From Clostridium saudiense (GTDB lineage: Bacteria > Bacillota > Clostridia > Clostridiales > Clostridiaceae), in assembly GCF_000577815.1 (NCBI RefSeq), contig NZ_CBYM010000030.1, positions 1 to 40,956 on the forward strand: a stretch of 40,956 nt of DNA. The letters are read 5' to 3'. A model generated the notes under the pieces. That model saw only the letters and a program-made list of their open reading frames with translations. It was not told where the DNA came from and did no database searches. Each line of letters starts with the position of its first letter. Position 1 is the first letter of the stretch. The position numbers were made by a program, and so were the translations under genes. Positions 16,148-25,107 of this stretch are shown here, piece after piece.

Positions 16148-17092
16148 TCATATTTCTATAGTCCTTTTCTTTATATTTCCCCATGATATATATGTGCTAA
16201 TTTTAGCTTTTACATTAATTTGAGAATATACTTTTTTCATTGAAAATATATTCTTTCTTTCATATTCTGTATTATTTTTATATTCAAAAGCTCTCCAACT
16301 TAAATAATGATCCAGATACTTACTTGCAACTCCATTAAATTTAATAAGCCATTTCTTCACTTTATTTGAATATGCCAAATCTATTTTTAACTCATTAATA
16401 TCTTCTCTTAACTTTACATTCCTAATTTCATTTAAAGCATTAGCAAACATCTTTAATCTACTATCTTGGAATCCAACTACATAAGCTTTAGCATCTATTC
16501 TAGGTATAATATTATCTCTAATTTCGTAAAATCCTAAAAACTTTCTACCAGCAATTATTGAACTTATATCCATATAATCATTTAATGCATTAACAACTAT
16601 AATCTTATCTCTTTCTTCCCCATGATATCCTCTATCACCTTTAAAATTTTCATATAAAACCAATTTAGTTAATTCAACATAAGATCCTATTTTTTTGATA
16701 TAACTTTTTTCACATAAATCTGCTAAAAATCTATGTCTCCAAAAAAATGCCGTTACTAACGTAATTCCCATTTTAGCAGCACATTCTCTTAATGATAACC
16801 CTTTAATAAAAAGTTCAAAATATTGTTCCCAATTTTCTTTAAACTTTTTAGAATATCTAAAAGGATTACTTTTCTCATCAATAAATGTTTTACAACAATC
16901 TTCATTCTTGCATTTATATCTTTGAATTCCATTATAAAATCCAAATTTAATCACTTTTTCACTATGACACTTAGGGCATTCAATTTTACCTTTTTCTTTA
17001 TCTTCTTTAGTTATATTAAAATTATTATTGCATTTTTTAAAATTTTCATCATCTTTTATGCTATTGACCAATGTCCTATACATATTAATCAC
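16148..17092 (-). CDS. IS1595-like transposase-derived protein with altered catalytic residues
   Basis: The 314-residue protein has the layout of IS1595/ISXO2-type transposases. A zinc ribbon holds C39 and C42 (ECPKCHSEKVIKFGFYNG) and C61 and C66/C67. A helix-turn-helix follows (GLSLRECAAKMGITLVTAFF, then WRHRFL, about 98-122). Near the end is the family motif VKKWLIKFNGVASKYLDHYL (about 245-264). The expected acidic positions look lost: VELTKL (139-144) stands where the family has VEIDE, VVGFQDS stands where it has a CSD-type motif, and YSNKVKKW replaces the HSRLKKW histidine. The frame is intact, so it may be a decayed or a domesticated transposase. The start is GTG at 17092 (GGTGAT five bases upstream) or ATG at 17083. 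Confidence 0.7.
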   Translation of the reverse strand: MINMYRTLVNSIKDDENFKKCNNNFNITKEDKEKGKIECPKCHSEKVIKFGFYNGIQRYKCKNEDCCKTFIDEKSNPFRYSKKFKENWEQYFELFIKGLSLRECAAKMGITLVTAFFWRHRFLADLCEKSYIKKIGSYVELTKLVLYENFKGDRGYHGEERDKIIVVNALNDYMDISSIIAGRKFLGFYEIRDNIIPRIDAKAYVVGFQDSRLKMFANALNEIRNVKLREDINELKIDLAYSNKVKKWLIKFNGVASKYLDHYLSWRAFEYKNNTEYERKNIFSMKKVYSQINVKAKISTYISWGNIKKRTIEI

Positions 17093-17113
17093 AATACATC
17101 ACCAATTGTGATT
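17087..17113 (-). promoter_or_regulatory. Hairpin over the start region of the transposase-derived gene
   Basis: AATCACAA (17087-17094) and TTGTGATT (17106-17113) form a perfect 8-bp stem with an 11-nt loop. In the RNA, the GGTGAT ribosome-binding site sits in the loop and the GTG start sits in the 3' arm of the stem, which could limit translation. Confidence 0.5.
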
Positions 17114-17208
17114 ATTAACTTATATATATAATTTTAAACATTAATTAATAAAATTCATTAATTTCTTATTTAATGTATTCTATATTTTTTACATTAAAAT
17201 ATTTTAAA

Positions 17209-17244
17209 AGCTAATGCTTTTATATTTACATAAAAACATTAGCT
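17209..17244 (-). terminator. Terminator of the histidine operon
   Basis: The stem pairs 17209-17223 with 17230-17244 (15 bp, one mismatch). On the minus strand AGCTTTTAAAATATTTT follows. It lies 114 bp after the hisE stop codon. Confidence 0.65.
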
Positions 17245-17357
17245 CCTTATTACATTAATATATTAATTTTAATTTGAACTATCTTGCATTAATTTATATA
17301 TTAAATCTTTTTATTGAATTAGAAAATATATTCACTCGCCTTAATAATTAAAATTGA

Positions 17358-17678
17358 TTAAACATTATCAATACTTTTTCTTTCACCTTTAAAATTATTA
17401 ATCTTATTTCTTCTAATTTTTAATTGTTCATTTAATTCTTCTAAGGTTATTTCCTTATCTGCCATAAGTACAAGTACATGGTATGCTAAATCACAAATTT
17501 CATTTACTATCTCATTTTTATCTTCACCTTTAGCAGCAATTATTACTTCAGTGCATTCTTCTCCAACTTTTTTCAATATCTTATCTGTACCCTTATCAAA
17601 TAAATATTTAGTATATGACCCATCTTCTCCATTTTCTTTTCTATCTTTAATAATTTCAAATATATCTTCTAATACCAT
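17358..17678 (-). CDS. hisE: Phosphoribosyl-ATP pyrophosphatase HisE
   Basis: This enzyme removes pyrophosphate from phosphoribosyl-ATP, step two of histidine synthesis. The MazG-like helical fold shows the conserved GEECTEVIIAAKGEDKNEI (metal-binding glutamates) and EICDLAYHVLVLMADKEI. It is the last gene of the operon. The frame continues upstream to a GTG at 17687 that overlaps hisI. I chose the ATG at 17678 because AGGAGG lies 11 bases before it but only two bases before the GTG. HisE and HisI are separate proteins here, not fused as in many bacteria. Confidence 0.93.
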   Translation of the reverse strand: MVLEDIFEIIKDRKENGEDGSYTKYLFDKGTDKILKKVGEECTEVIIAAKGEDKNEIVNEICDLAYHVLVLMADKEITLEELNEQLKIRRNKINNFKGERKSIDNV

Positions 17679-17680
17679 AT

Positions 17681-18001
17681 TTAACACACCCTCCTAAAGA
17701 AACAACTCTTTTTACCTGTATGACAAGCTGCTCCATTTTGAATTACCTTAATTAATAAAGTATCATTGTCACAGTCTGTCCAAATTTCTTTAACTTCTTG
17801 AAAATGCCCCGAGGTTACCCCTTTATTCCATAGTTCATTTCTACTTCTACTATAAAACCATGTTTTTTTACTTTCTAAAGTAAGTTTTAAACTTTCTTCA
17901 GACATATAAGCAACCATTAATACTTCATTACTTTCATAATCTTGAATAACAGTAGGTATTAATCCATTTCCTTTTTCAAAATCTAAAGCTATTTTCTCCA
18001 T
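17681..18001 (-). CDS. hisI: Phosphoribosyl-AMP cyclohydrolase HisI
   Basis: This enzyme opens the adenine ring of phosphoribosyl-AMP (step three). The 106-residue protein has the family marks [35 protein letters not shown] (the latter part common to all HisI), and the metal ligands in DCDNDTLL and [11 protein letters not shown]. It ends two bases before the preferred hisE start. AGGTGTGAA lies just upstream of the ATG. Confidence 0.95.
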   Translation of the reverse strand: MEKIALDFEKGNGLIPTVIQDYESNEVLMVAYMSEESLKLTLESKKTWFYSRSRNELWNKGVTSGHFQEVKEIWTDCDNDTLLIKVIQNGAACHTGKKSCFFRRVC

Positions 18002-18049
18002 TTCACACCTCCCATTAATTACTTCTCTTCATATTAATAAATCACATAA

Positions 18050-18811
18050 CTACATTCTCACATTAACGTTTCTTTGTTTTAAATAATCTTTTACTTCTCT
18101 AATACTTAATTCACCATAATGGAATAATGAAGCAGCCAATGCAGCATCTGCCATCCCATCTTTAAATACCTCTTCAAAATCTTTTAATGCTCCACATCCA
18201 CCAGAAGCAATTACTGGAACATTAGTAAGTTCACTTACCTTTCTAGTAAGCTCTAAATCAAAGCCTTTCTTAGTTCCATCTGTATCCATTGAAGTTAATA
18301 GTATTTCACCTATTCCTAATTTAGTTGCTTCTTCTATCCATTTAAGTGCGTCTATCCCTGTATCAATTCTTCCACCATTCACAAAAACATTCCAACCACT
18401 ATTATCATCTCTTTTTTTTGCATCCACAGCTAAAACAATACATTGATTTCCAAAATAATAAGCACCTTCTTTTAATAATTCCTTATTTCTTACAGCAGCT
18501 GAGTTTAAACTCACTTTGTCGGCTCCAGCTCTTAGTATTCTCTTTATATCATCAATATTTCTTAATCCTCCACCTACAGTAAAAGGAATAAAAATCTTTT
18601 CTGATACTCTTTCAACTACTTTTTCCATTATCCCTCTACCTTCATGCGTGGCAGTAATATCTAAAAAAACAAGTTCATCAGCACCTTGCTTATAGTAATA
18701 TTCCCCAAGCTCAACAGGATCTCCAACTTCCTTTATTCCTACAAAGTTTATACCCTTAACAACTTTTCCTGCCCTTACATCTAGACAAGGAATTATTCTT
18801 TTTGTATGCAT
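18050..18811 (-). CDS. hisF: Imidazole glycerol phosphate synthase cyclase subunit HisF
   Basis: HisF joins PRFAR with ammonia supplied by HisH to give imidazole glycerol phosphate and AICAR. The beta/alpha barrel starts [18 protein letters not shown] (catalytic D11), with the second catalytic aspartate in [24 protein letters not shown] and [10 protein letters not shown] are the phosphate-binding loops. At 253 residues it is normal. It follows hisA by 19 bp. Confidence 0.97.
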   Translation of the reverse strand: MHTKRIIPCLDVRAGKVVKGINFVGIKEVGDPVELGEYYYKQGADELVFLDITATHEGRGIMEKVVERVSEKIFIPFTVGGGLRNIDDIKRILRAGADKVSLNSAAVRNKELLKEGAYYFGNQCIVLAVDAKKRDDNSGWNVFVNGGRIDTGIDALKWIEEATKLGIGEILLTSMDTDGTKKGFDLELTRKVSELTNVPVIASGGCGALKDFEEVFKDGMADAALAASLFHYGELSIREVKDYLKQRNVNVRM

Positions 18812-18830
18812 ACTTTCACCTTCAATCTTT

Positions 18831-19553
18831 TTAGGAATTTATTTTACATAAATCAATAGCTTCTTTTAAATTTATGTATCCTGAATAAATTGCTTTCCCA
18901 ACAATTACACCATATATATTTAATTTTTTAAGTTCTTTAATATCATCACTTCCAGCCACTCCTCCTGAAGCTGTTAAATTGATTTTTACATTTTCACTTA
19001 ACTTTTTAAGCATATCTATATTGGTACCCTTTAAAGTTCCATCCTTACTAATATCAGTTAAAATAATATTTTTAACTCCTAAGTCTTCCATCTTTTTAGA
19101 AAAACTAATATAATGAATCCTACTCTCTTGAAGCCAACCTCTTCCACATAAATATTCATTCTTACAATCTACTCCAACTGCAATTTTTTCTCCAAATTCA
19201 TTTACAACAGTTTTAACAAATTCAGAATCTTCCATTGCAACTGTACCTAAAATAACCCTACTTACTCCATTATCTATTAAATACTTAATATCTTCATAAG
19301 TTCTAATTCCCCCACCAACTTCAACAGGCACATTTATCTCTTTAGCAACTTTAATAATTATTTCCTTATTGACTAATTTTCCAACTTTTGCTCCATCTAA
19401 ATCTACTAAATGAATATATTCTGCTCCTGTTTCTTCAAAACTCTTAGCTATTTCTAATATATCTTTACCTACTATTTCCTTCTTATCATAGTCACCTTGA
19501 TAAAGTCTCACAGGTTTACCATCTATAATATCTATAGCTGGAATTATAATCAT
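18831..19553 (-). CDS. hisA: ProFAR isomerase HisA
   Basis: HisA isomerises the aminoimidazole carboxamide intermediate (ProFAR to PRFAR). The barrel begins [20 protein letters not shown] (D8 as catalytic residue), with [13 protein letters not shown] and the second aspartate in [13 protein letters not shown], then LTASGGVAG. It is 240 residues, usual for the family. Its start overlaps the hisH stop by four bases (ATGA), a sign of translational coupling. Confidence 0.97.
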   Translation of the reverse strand: MIIIPAIDIIDGKPVRLYQGDYDKKEIVGKDILEIAKSFEETGAEYIHLVDLDGAKVGKLVNKEIIIKVAKEINVPVEVGGGIRTYEDIKYLIDNGVSRVILGTVAMEDSEFVKTVVNEFGEKIAVGVDCKNEYLCGRGWLQESRIHYISFSKKMEDLGVKNIILTDISKDGTLKGTNIDMLKKLSENVKINLTASGGVAGSDDIKELKKLNIYGVIVGKAIYSGYINLKEAIDLCKINS

Positions 19554-20164
19554 ACAATCAACTCCCCAAAATTCTTAAGTATTCTTAATCCAACTTCCCC
19601 ACTTTTTTCTGGATGAAATTGTGCCCCATATATATTTCTCTTATTCACCATTCCTGGTATGTTAATTCCACCATACTCTGAATATGCAATTAAATTATCC
19701 TCTGACATATTTGTTGACATGAAGCTATGAACATAATAAACAAAACTCTCCTCGTTAAGTCCGTTAAATATTTTACTTTTTTTGTTTATTTCTAATCTAT
19801 TCCAGCCTATATGAGGTATTTTTACTTCTTCATTTGGTTCTATTAGCTTAACCTCTCCTTCTATAAAACCAAGACCTTTTCTAGGCTGCCCTTCATATCC
19901 TTCTTCAAAAAGCATTTGCATTCCTAAACAAATGCCTAGTAATGGACATCCCTCATTAACCTTTTTATTTATTATAGGAATTAAGTTCATTTTCTCTAAA
20001 TTATCCATTGCATCTTTAAAAGCTCCAACCCCAGGTAATATTAATTTATCCGATTTTTCTATATCTTTTATTTCCCCGGAAATACGACAATTAAAACCAA
20101 TCTTAACTAAAGCATTATATACACTTTTTAAGTTGCCCATTCCATAATCAATAATTGTAATCAT
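19550..20164 (-). CDS. hisH: Imidazole glycerol phosphate synthase glutaminase subunit HisH
   Basis: HisH is the glutamine amidotransferase that feeds ammonia to HisF. From the start MITIIDYGMGNLKSV, the catalytic triad is Cys79 in LGICLGMQ and His184/Glu186 in QFHPEKSG; the oxyanion loop PGVGAFKDAM is also present. The frame extends four codons upstream to a GTG, but GGGAGGA lies inside that stretch, so I place the start at the ATG at 20164. Confidence 0.96.
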   Translation of the reverse strand: MITIIDYGMGNLKSVYNALVKIGFNCRISGEIKDIEKSDKLILPGVGAFKDAMDNLEKMNLIPIINKKVNEGCPLLGICLGMQMLFEEGYEGQPRKGLGFIEGEVKLIEPNEEVKIPHIGWNRLEINKKSKIFNGLNEESFVYYVHSFMSTNMSEDNLIAYSEYGGINIPGMVNKRNIYGAQFHPEKSGEVGLRILKNFGELIV

Positions 20165-20191
20165 ATATCCTCCCACAATTCTTTAATTTTT

Positions 20192-20773
20192 TTAAAGAAC
20201 ACCTTTAGAAGAAGGTATGCTATTACCTTCAATAGTAATAGCTTCTTTTAATGCTCTTCCAAAAGCTTTGAATATCCCTTCGATTTTATGATGATCATTT
20301 TCACCATATAAAACCCTTATATGCAATGTAATTCCTGCATTAAAGGCAACAGCTCTAAAAAATTCTTTAACCATTTCTGTAGAAAAATCACCTATATTTT
20401 CTCTTTTAAAGTCCCCTTCAAAATGCAAATAACTTCTTCCACTAATATCTACTGATACCATTACTAATGCTTCATCCATTGGAAGAAAAAAAGTTCCATA
20501 TCTTTTTATTCCTCTTCTTTCTCCTAATGCTTCATTCATGCATTTTCCCAAAGCAATTCCAACATCCTCTATTAAATGATGATCACAAACATCAATATCT
20601 CCATCTGCATTTAAATTAATATTTATATTGCTGTGAAATGCCAGTAAATCAATCATATGATTAAAAAATCCTATATTAGTTTGTATATTACTTATTCCCT
20701 CTCCATCTAAGTCAATGTCTAAAATAGTATTTGTTTCATTAGTCTTTCTATTAATTTGAGATATTCTCTTCAC
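20192..20773 (-). CDS. hisB: Imidazoleglycerol-phosphate dehydratase HisB
   Basis: HisB removes water from imidazole glycerol phosphate. The 193-residue single-domain form has no fused phosphatase. The metal-binding histidine motifs are [23 protein letters not shown] and [14 protein letters not shown]. It starts at GTG (20773), 23 bp inside the end of hisC, with GAGGGAG four to five bases upstream. The histidinol-phosphate phosphatase step is not encoded in this window. Confidence 0.96.
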   Translation of the reverse strand: MKRISQINRKTNETNTILDIDLDGEGISNIQTNIGFFNHMIDLLAFHSNININLNADGDIDVCDHHLIEDVGIALGKCMNEALGERRGIKRYGTFFLPMDEALVMVSVDISGRSYLHFEGDFKRENIGDFSTEMVKEFFRAVAFNAGITLHIRVLYGENDHHKIEGIFKAFGRALKEAITIEGNSIPSSKGVL

Positions 20774-21824
20774 ACTTCTCCCTCACTTCACACATATTAT
20801 TTCCTATAATATTTACAATAAAGTCATTTTCCAAAGGTGAACCTACTGAAATTCTAAAGCTATCATCTTCAAAATATCTTATTAATATTCCTTTATCCTC
20901 TAACGCCTTTTTTAATTTTTCTTTATTTTTTGTTCTACCAAAAATAAAGTTAGACTTTGATTTATAAAATTTGATTTCATCATTACTATTCTTTTGTATT
21001 TCATTTAATCTTTTATATAATCTTTCTCTTTCATGCACTATTTCTTCGACATTTTTTAATATCCTTTCTGGATGTCTCAAAACAATACATCCTACTAGTT
21101 GAGAAAATGTATTTAAATTATATGGAACCTTGCTTAAGTTTAAGCTTTTAATCAATTCTTTATTTGCAATTAAGAATCCTATTCTTAGTGCTGCTAATCC
21201 CCAGGCTTTAGATAATGTTCTTGTAACAACTAAATTTTTATAAATTTCTATATACCCAATCATACTTTGTCCATAAAATTCATAATAAGCTTCATCAACT
21301 ACCACTAAAGTATCTTTAAATGATTCTAAAATAAAAATAATATCTTCTGAGCTTATTACATGACCTGTTGGATTATTAGGATTAGAAAAGATAATAACTT
21401 TTGGCTCCACTTTCTTACCATATGTTATAAATTTACTAACTGAGAACTCGCCATCTTTTTCTGTATTATATTTTTTAATTATCCCATCATTTAAAGAAGT
21501 ATAAAAATCATACATTGAAAAATCTGGATTAATAGTTAATACAGTTTTCCTTTTAGTTATTTGAGTATCTATTATTAAAGAAATCATTTCATCTGATCCA
21601 TTGCCAGCAATAATATTTTCTTCACTTACTCCAATTACATTTGCATATGCTTTTCTTATATCTATAGAATCATTATCCGGATATCTATTAAAATTTATTT
21701 TTTTTACTTCTTCAATAATCTCATTTAATTCATCCTTTGTAATATTTTTATAACTCTCATTACCATTTACTCTTATACCAAATTCATCATTCATTATCCC
21801 TTTATAACTTTTAATTTTCTTCAT
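20751..21824 (-). CDS. hisC: Histidinol-phosphate aminotransferase HisC
   Basis: This is a fold-type I PLP enzyme that transfers an amino group from glutamate to imidazole acetol phosphate. Visible are [13 protein letters not shown] (cofactor phosphate region), [21 protein letters not shown] (the aspartate that contacts PLP) and the lysine motif [15 protein letters not shown]. The 357-residue length is typical. Its start overlaps the hisD end by 14 bp and its end overlaps hisB by 23 bp. Confidence 0.96.
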   Translation of the reverse strand: MKKIKSYKGIMNDEFGIRVNGNESYKNITKDELNEIIEEVKKINFNRYPDNDSIDIRKAYANVIGVSEENIIAGNGSDEMISLIIDTQITKRKTVLTINPDFSMYDFYTSLNDGIIKKYNTEKDGEFSVSKFITYGKKVEPKVIIFSNPNNPTGHVISSEDIIFILESFKDTLVVVDEAYYEFYGQSMIGYIEIYKNLVVTRTLSKAWGLAALRIGFLIANKELIKSLNLSKVPYNLNTFSQLVGCIVLRHPERILKNVEEIVHERERLYKRLNEIQKNSNDEIKFYKSKSNFIFGRTKNKEKLKKALEDKGILIRYFEDDSFRISVGSPLENDFIVNIIGNNMCEVREKCEENISN

Positions 21825-23103
21825 TATCTAATCTTACCTTTACAGAATTTGCATGAGCAGTTAATCCTTCTTCGTTTGCAAATTTTATTATCTTATTGCC
21901 ATCCCTATATAATGCACGCTTTGAATAAGATAAAAATGATGATTTTTTTACAAAAGTATCAACTGATAATGGTGATGAAAATTTTGCTGTTCCACTAGTA
22001 GGCAATACATGATTTGTACCACCAAAATAGTCTCCTATAGGTTCTGGTGTATATGATCCTAAAAAAACAGAACCTGCATTTTTTATTTCATCTAAGTAAT
22101 CTAAAGGATTTTCAAGTAAAATCTCTAAATGTTCTGGTGCAATTAAATTAGTTAGCTTTATACACTCATCAATATCATTACACACAATTATTTTTCCATA
22201 ATCACTTAAGGATTTTTCTATTATCTCTTTTCTTGAAAGATTTTTAATTTGAATACTAATTTCTTTCTTAACATTCAAAGCCAACTCTTTAGATGTTGTT
22301 AATAAAATTGATGATGCTAATTCATCATGTTCTGCTTGTGACATCATATCAGCAGCTATATATCTTGGATTTGCATCATTCTCAGCAATAACTAAAATTT
22401 CACTAGGTCCAGCAACCATATCTATGCCAACAATTCCGTATACCTGCCTCTTTGCCTCTGCTACATATGCATTTCCTGGCCCTACTATCATATCCACAGG
22501 ATTAATACTTTCTGTTCCAAAAGCTAATGTTGCAATAGCTTGTGCGCCTCCAATTTTATAAACTTTATTAACGCCACAAATTTTAGCTGCTACTAATATA
22601 TTTTGATTAACTTCACCATCACTATTAGGTGGTGTTGCAATTATAATTTCTTTAACACCTGCAACCTTTGCAGGAATTACATTCATTAATACTGATGAAG
22701 GATATGCTGCCTTCCCCCCTGGAACATACACCCCTGTACTTTCAACAGGAATTATTCTTTGCCCCATATAAATTCCTAATTCCTTTTGATAAAGATAGCC
22801 TGTCTTTTTTTGTTTTTCATGATACTTAGTAATATTATTCTTGCTTTCTTCTAATATCTCTAATATTGACTTATCACATTTGTTGTAAGCATTATTAATT
22901 TCCTCTTCAGAAACTAAAAAATCCTTTAAATCTGCTTTATCAAATTTTAATGTATATTCTCTTAACGCTTTGTTTCCATTTTCCTTAATATCTTCAATAA
23001 TATCTTCAACATTTCTTCTTACATCAGCTGTGTTATTTCTCTTTTTTAAACATTTTACAATTTCTTTTATACTCTTATTGTCCAATTCTATTATGTCTAT
23101 CAT
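21811..23103 (-). CDS. hisD: Histidinol dehydrogenase HisD
   Basis: HisD carries out the last two oxidations, L-histidinol to histidine, with NAD+ and zinc. The 430-residue protein shows STGVYVPGGKAAYPSSVLMN, GPGNAYVAEAKRQVYG, AGPSEILVIAE, the zinc-site segment SQAEHDELA and the conserved end region GDYFGGTNHVLPTSGTAKFS. AAAGGGGGC precedes the ATG. Confidence 0.97.
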   Translation of the reverse strand: MIDIIELDNKSIKEIVKCLKKRNNTADVRRNVEDIIEDIKENGNKALREYTLKFDKADLKDFLVSEEEINNAYNKCDKSILEILEESKNNITKYHEKQKKTGYLYQKELGIYMGQRIIPVESTGVYVPGGKAAYPSSVLMNVIPAKVAGVKEIIIATPPNSDGEVNQNILVAAKICGVNKVYKIGGAQAIATLAFGTESINPVDMIVGPGNAYVAEAKRQVYGIVGIDMVAGPSEILVIAENDANPRYIAADMMSQAEHDELASSILLTTSKELALNVKKEISIQIKNLSRKEIIEKSLSDYGKIIVCNDIDECIKLTNLIAPEHLEILLENPLDYLDEIKNAGSVFLGSYTPEPIGDYFGGTNHVLPTSGTAKFSSPLSVDTFVKKSSFLSYSKRALYRDGNKIIKFANEEGLTAHANSVKVRLDNEEN

Positions 23104-23142
23104 ATTAACCTTGCCCCCTTTAGTTTTATATAATAAACACTA

Positions 23143-23775
23143 TTAGTTACATACTTCTCTTATTTTATCTATAAAACTATTTATTTCATTTCTTTTTAAT
23201 TTAAAACTTGATTTATTTACTATCACTCTTGAACTAATATCACAAATCTCATCTACAACAACTAGACCATTTTCCTTTAATGTTGTACCAGTTTCCATTA
23301 TGTCTACAATACCTTCACTAATTCCAAGTATAGGTGCAAGCTCTACAGATCCTTCTATTTTTATGATTTCAACATCCATTCCTTTGCCCTCAAAATAGCT
23401 CTTTGCTACCGCTGGATACTTTGTACCTATTTTTATATGGCCTATTTTATTAAAAATATTAGTACCTGGTAATGTTGCTACAATAAATTTACACTTTCCC
23501 ATTCCTAAATCTAATACCTCATAGTAATTTTCTTCTTTTTCTAATAACGTATCCTTACCTACTATTGCAATATCTGCTACTCCATGTTCTACATAGGTAA
23601 CAGTATCATTTGCTTTAACTAAAAAATATCGTATATCTTCTTTGGTATCATTAAAAATCAACTTTCTGCCCTTATCTTTTAATTCTTCAACTCCAAATCC
23701 AGCTTGCTCTAATAACTTAATTGCTCCTTTTTCTATCCTACCCTTTGTAAGCGCTATACTAATCAAATCACCCAC
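23143..23775 (-). CDS. hisG: ATP phosphoribosyltransferase catalytic subunit HisG, short form
   Basis: HisG joins ATP and PRPP in the first, feedback-inhibited step. This is the short form (about 210 residues), without the C-terminal regulatory domain, and it therefore needs HisZ, whose gene lies directly upstream. Marks are ISIALTKGRIEKGAI, VEHGVADIAIVGKDTL and the PRPP loop GIVDIMETGTTLKENGL. The start is uncertain: GTG at 23775 has AAAGGT directly against it, while TTG at 23766 has AAGGTG eight bases away and gives a typical N-terminus. Confidence 0.95.
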   Translation of the reverse strand: MGDLISIALTKGRIEKGAIKLLEQAGFGVEELKDKGRKLIFNDTKEDIRYFLVKANDTVTYVEHGVADIAIVGKDTLLEKEENYYEVLDLGMGKCKFIVATLPGTNIFNKIGHIKIGTKYPAVAKSYFEGKGMDVEIIKIEGSVELAPILGISEGIVDIMETGTTLKENGLVVVDEICDISSRVIVNKSSFKLKRNEINSFIDKIREVCN

Positions 23776-23786
23776 ACCTTTTAATT

Positions 23787-24875
23787 CTATTTATAAATTA
23801 TTTCTATCTTTTCGCCATTTCTAGTTTTATTTATTGCTTTTCTTAATTCTTCCAAATAATTATCTTTACTTAAAATAATTTTTTCTGAATTAACTTTTTC
23901 TTCATAATCACAAGAATCAATGAGCAAATTTACATCTACTGAAAATCCTATTGCAGGAATACTTTTACCAAAACTCTCTAGTAAATTATCATATCTTCCA
24001 CCTCTAATAACAGTTGAACCTATTTCTTTTACATATCCTTTAAAAATTATTCCTGAATAATAATTCACTCTTGGTACCATGCTAATATCAACAGATAAAT
24101 ACTTTTCATATCCAAGCTTTTGCAAGTTTAAATATAAGTTTTCAAGATACTCTATATTTTTTTTCATATCCTCATTAAATGCTAAACCTTTAGCTTTTTT
24201 AATCATTTCATAACCACCAAAAAGCCAAGGAAATTTATTTAAAAATTCTTTATACTCTTTTCTAATTTCTATATCATCTAAATATTCCCTTAAACTTGTT
24301 AAACTTTTTTTATTAATTAACTCAATAACCTTATTTTGATTATCAATAGATAAATTCATATCTTTTAATGCTGATTTCAATATATTTACATTACCTATCT
24401 CTAACTTAAATTCTTTTTTAGTATCTAATGCCTTTAATACTTCTAATGCAGTCACTAACACTTCTAAGTCAGTTTTTTCTCCAGATGCCCCAATTAACTC
24501 TATTCCACAATCTAAATATTCATTTCTCTTTCCCTCAAAGCTTTCATGTACTCTAAAAACCTCTGCATTATAAAAAAGCTTTAGAGGTAACTTCATATCT
24601 TTTAATTTAGTATTAACTAATCTTGCAACAGGTACAGTCATATCAGGCCTTAATACTAAAATTCTTCCTCTGCTATCAAAAAACTTGTACATTTCTTCTT
24701 CTTTTAAATCTTGAGTTTTATGATTGAAAGTTTTATAATATTCAACTATTGGAGTAGAAACTTCACTATATCCCCATTTACTAAACCTTTCAGTAATAGT
24801 TTCTATAATCTTATTTCTTCTCTTACACTCATCAACCGTAAAATCTCGCATTCCTTCTGGTATAATATTTTTAAT
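23787..24875 (-). CDS. hisZ: ATP phosphoribosyltransferase regulatory subunit HisZ, probable ATT start
   Basis: HisZ is a catalytically inactive HisRS-like protein that completes short-form HisG and mediates histidine feedback. Class II motifs are visible: FSKWGYSEVSTPIVE, FFDSRGRILVLRPDMTVPVA, the arginine in RVHESFEGKRNEYLDCG and RGGRYDNLL. The first ATG (24851) gives MRDFTVDECKRR and would drop the conserved xKNIIPEGMRDF start. The codons before it read I-K-N-I-I-P-E-G after a TGA stop, with no ATG, GTG or TTG. An ATT at 24875-24873 lies eight bases after GGGGG, the correct distance, so ATT is the likely start. It is the first gene of the operon. Confidence 0.85.
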   Translation of the reverse strand: MKNIIPEGMRDFTVDECKRRNKIIETITERFSKWGYSEVSTPIVEYYKTFNHKTQDLKEEEMYKFFDSRGRILVLRPDMTVPVARLVNTKLKDMKLPLKLFYNAEVFRVHESFEGKRNEYLDCGIELIGASGEKTDLEVLVTALEVLKALDTKKEFKLEIGNVNILKSALKDMNLSIDNQNKVIELINKKSLTSLREYLDDIEIRKEYKEFLNKFPWLFGGYEMIKKAKGLAFNEDMKKNIEYLENLYLNLQKLGYEKYLSVDISMVPRVNYYSGIIFKGYVKEIGSTVIRGGRYDNLLESFGKSIPAIGFSVDVNLLIDSCDYEEKVNSEKIILSKDNYLEELRKAINKTRNGEKIEIIYK

Positions 24876-24920
24876 TCAAATCGCCCCCTTTAGCAGATTA
24901 AAGTGTTAAAGTTATTATCA

Positions 24921-24949
24921 ATAATACCTTATATGGTTTTATTTGTCAA
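24921..24949 (-). promoter_or_regulatory. Sigma-A promoter of the his operon
   Basis: The -35 is TTGACA (24944-24949) and the -10 TATTAT (24921-24926), 17 bp apart. The leader to hisZ is only about 40 nt, too short for a T-box or peptide-based attenuator, and none is seen. Confidence 0.85.
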
Positions 24950-25070
24950 TTATTATTTTATCTTCCATTTTCATATATTATTACTATTTTTTTAATCTTA
25001 TTTATACATAAATATCAATTTGTTTTAATCATAATCAACTATTTTACATTTTATTAATTTTTACATAACA

Positions 25071-25103
25071 AAAGACTAGTTACTTAAAACGTAACTAGTC
25101 TTT
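25071..25103. terminator. Terminator of the siderophore importer operon
   Basis: AAAGACTAGTTAC pairs with GTAACTAGTCTTT (13 bp, 7-nt loop). On the minus strand the arm ends CTTTTGTTATG. It starts just after the stop codon at 25108. Confidence 0.8.
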
Positions 25104-25107
25104 AAAC

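Noticed and set aside
16148..17113. Intact insertion sequence bounded by terminal inverted repeats
   Set aside because: I found no matching inverted repeats or target duplication around the transposase-derived gene. The palindrome at 15859 has no partner on the other side, and the hairpin at 17209-17244 serves as the his terminator.
24876..24950. T-box or attenuator before the his operon
   Set aside because: The leader from the promoter to hisZ is only about 40 nt. No T-box core, histidine-rich leader peptide or terminator is present.
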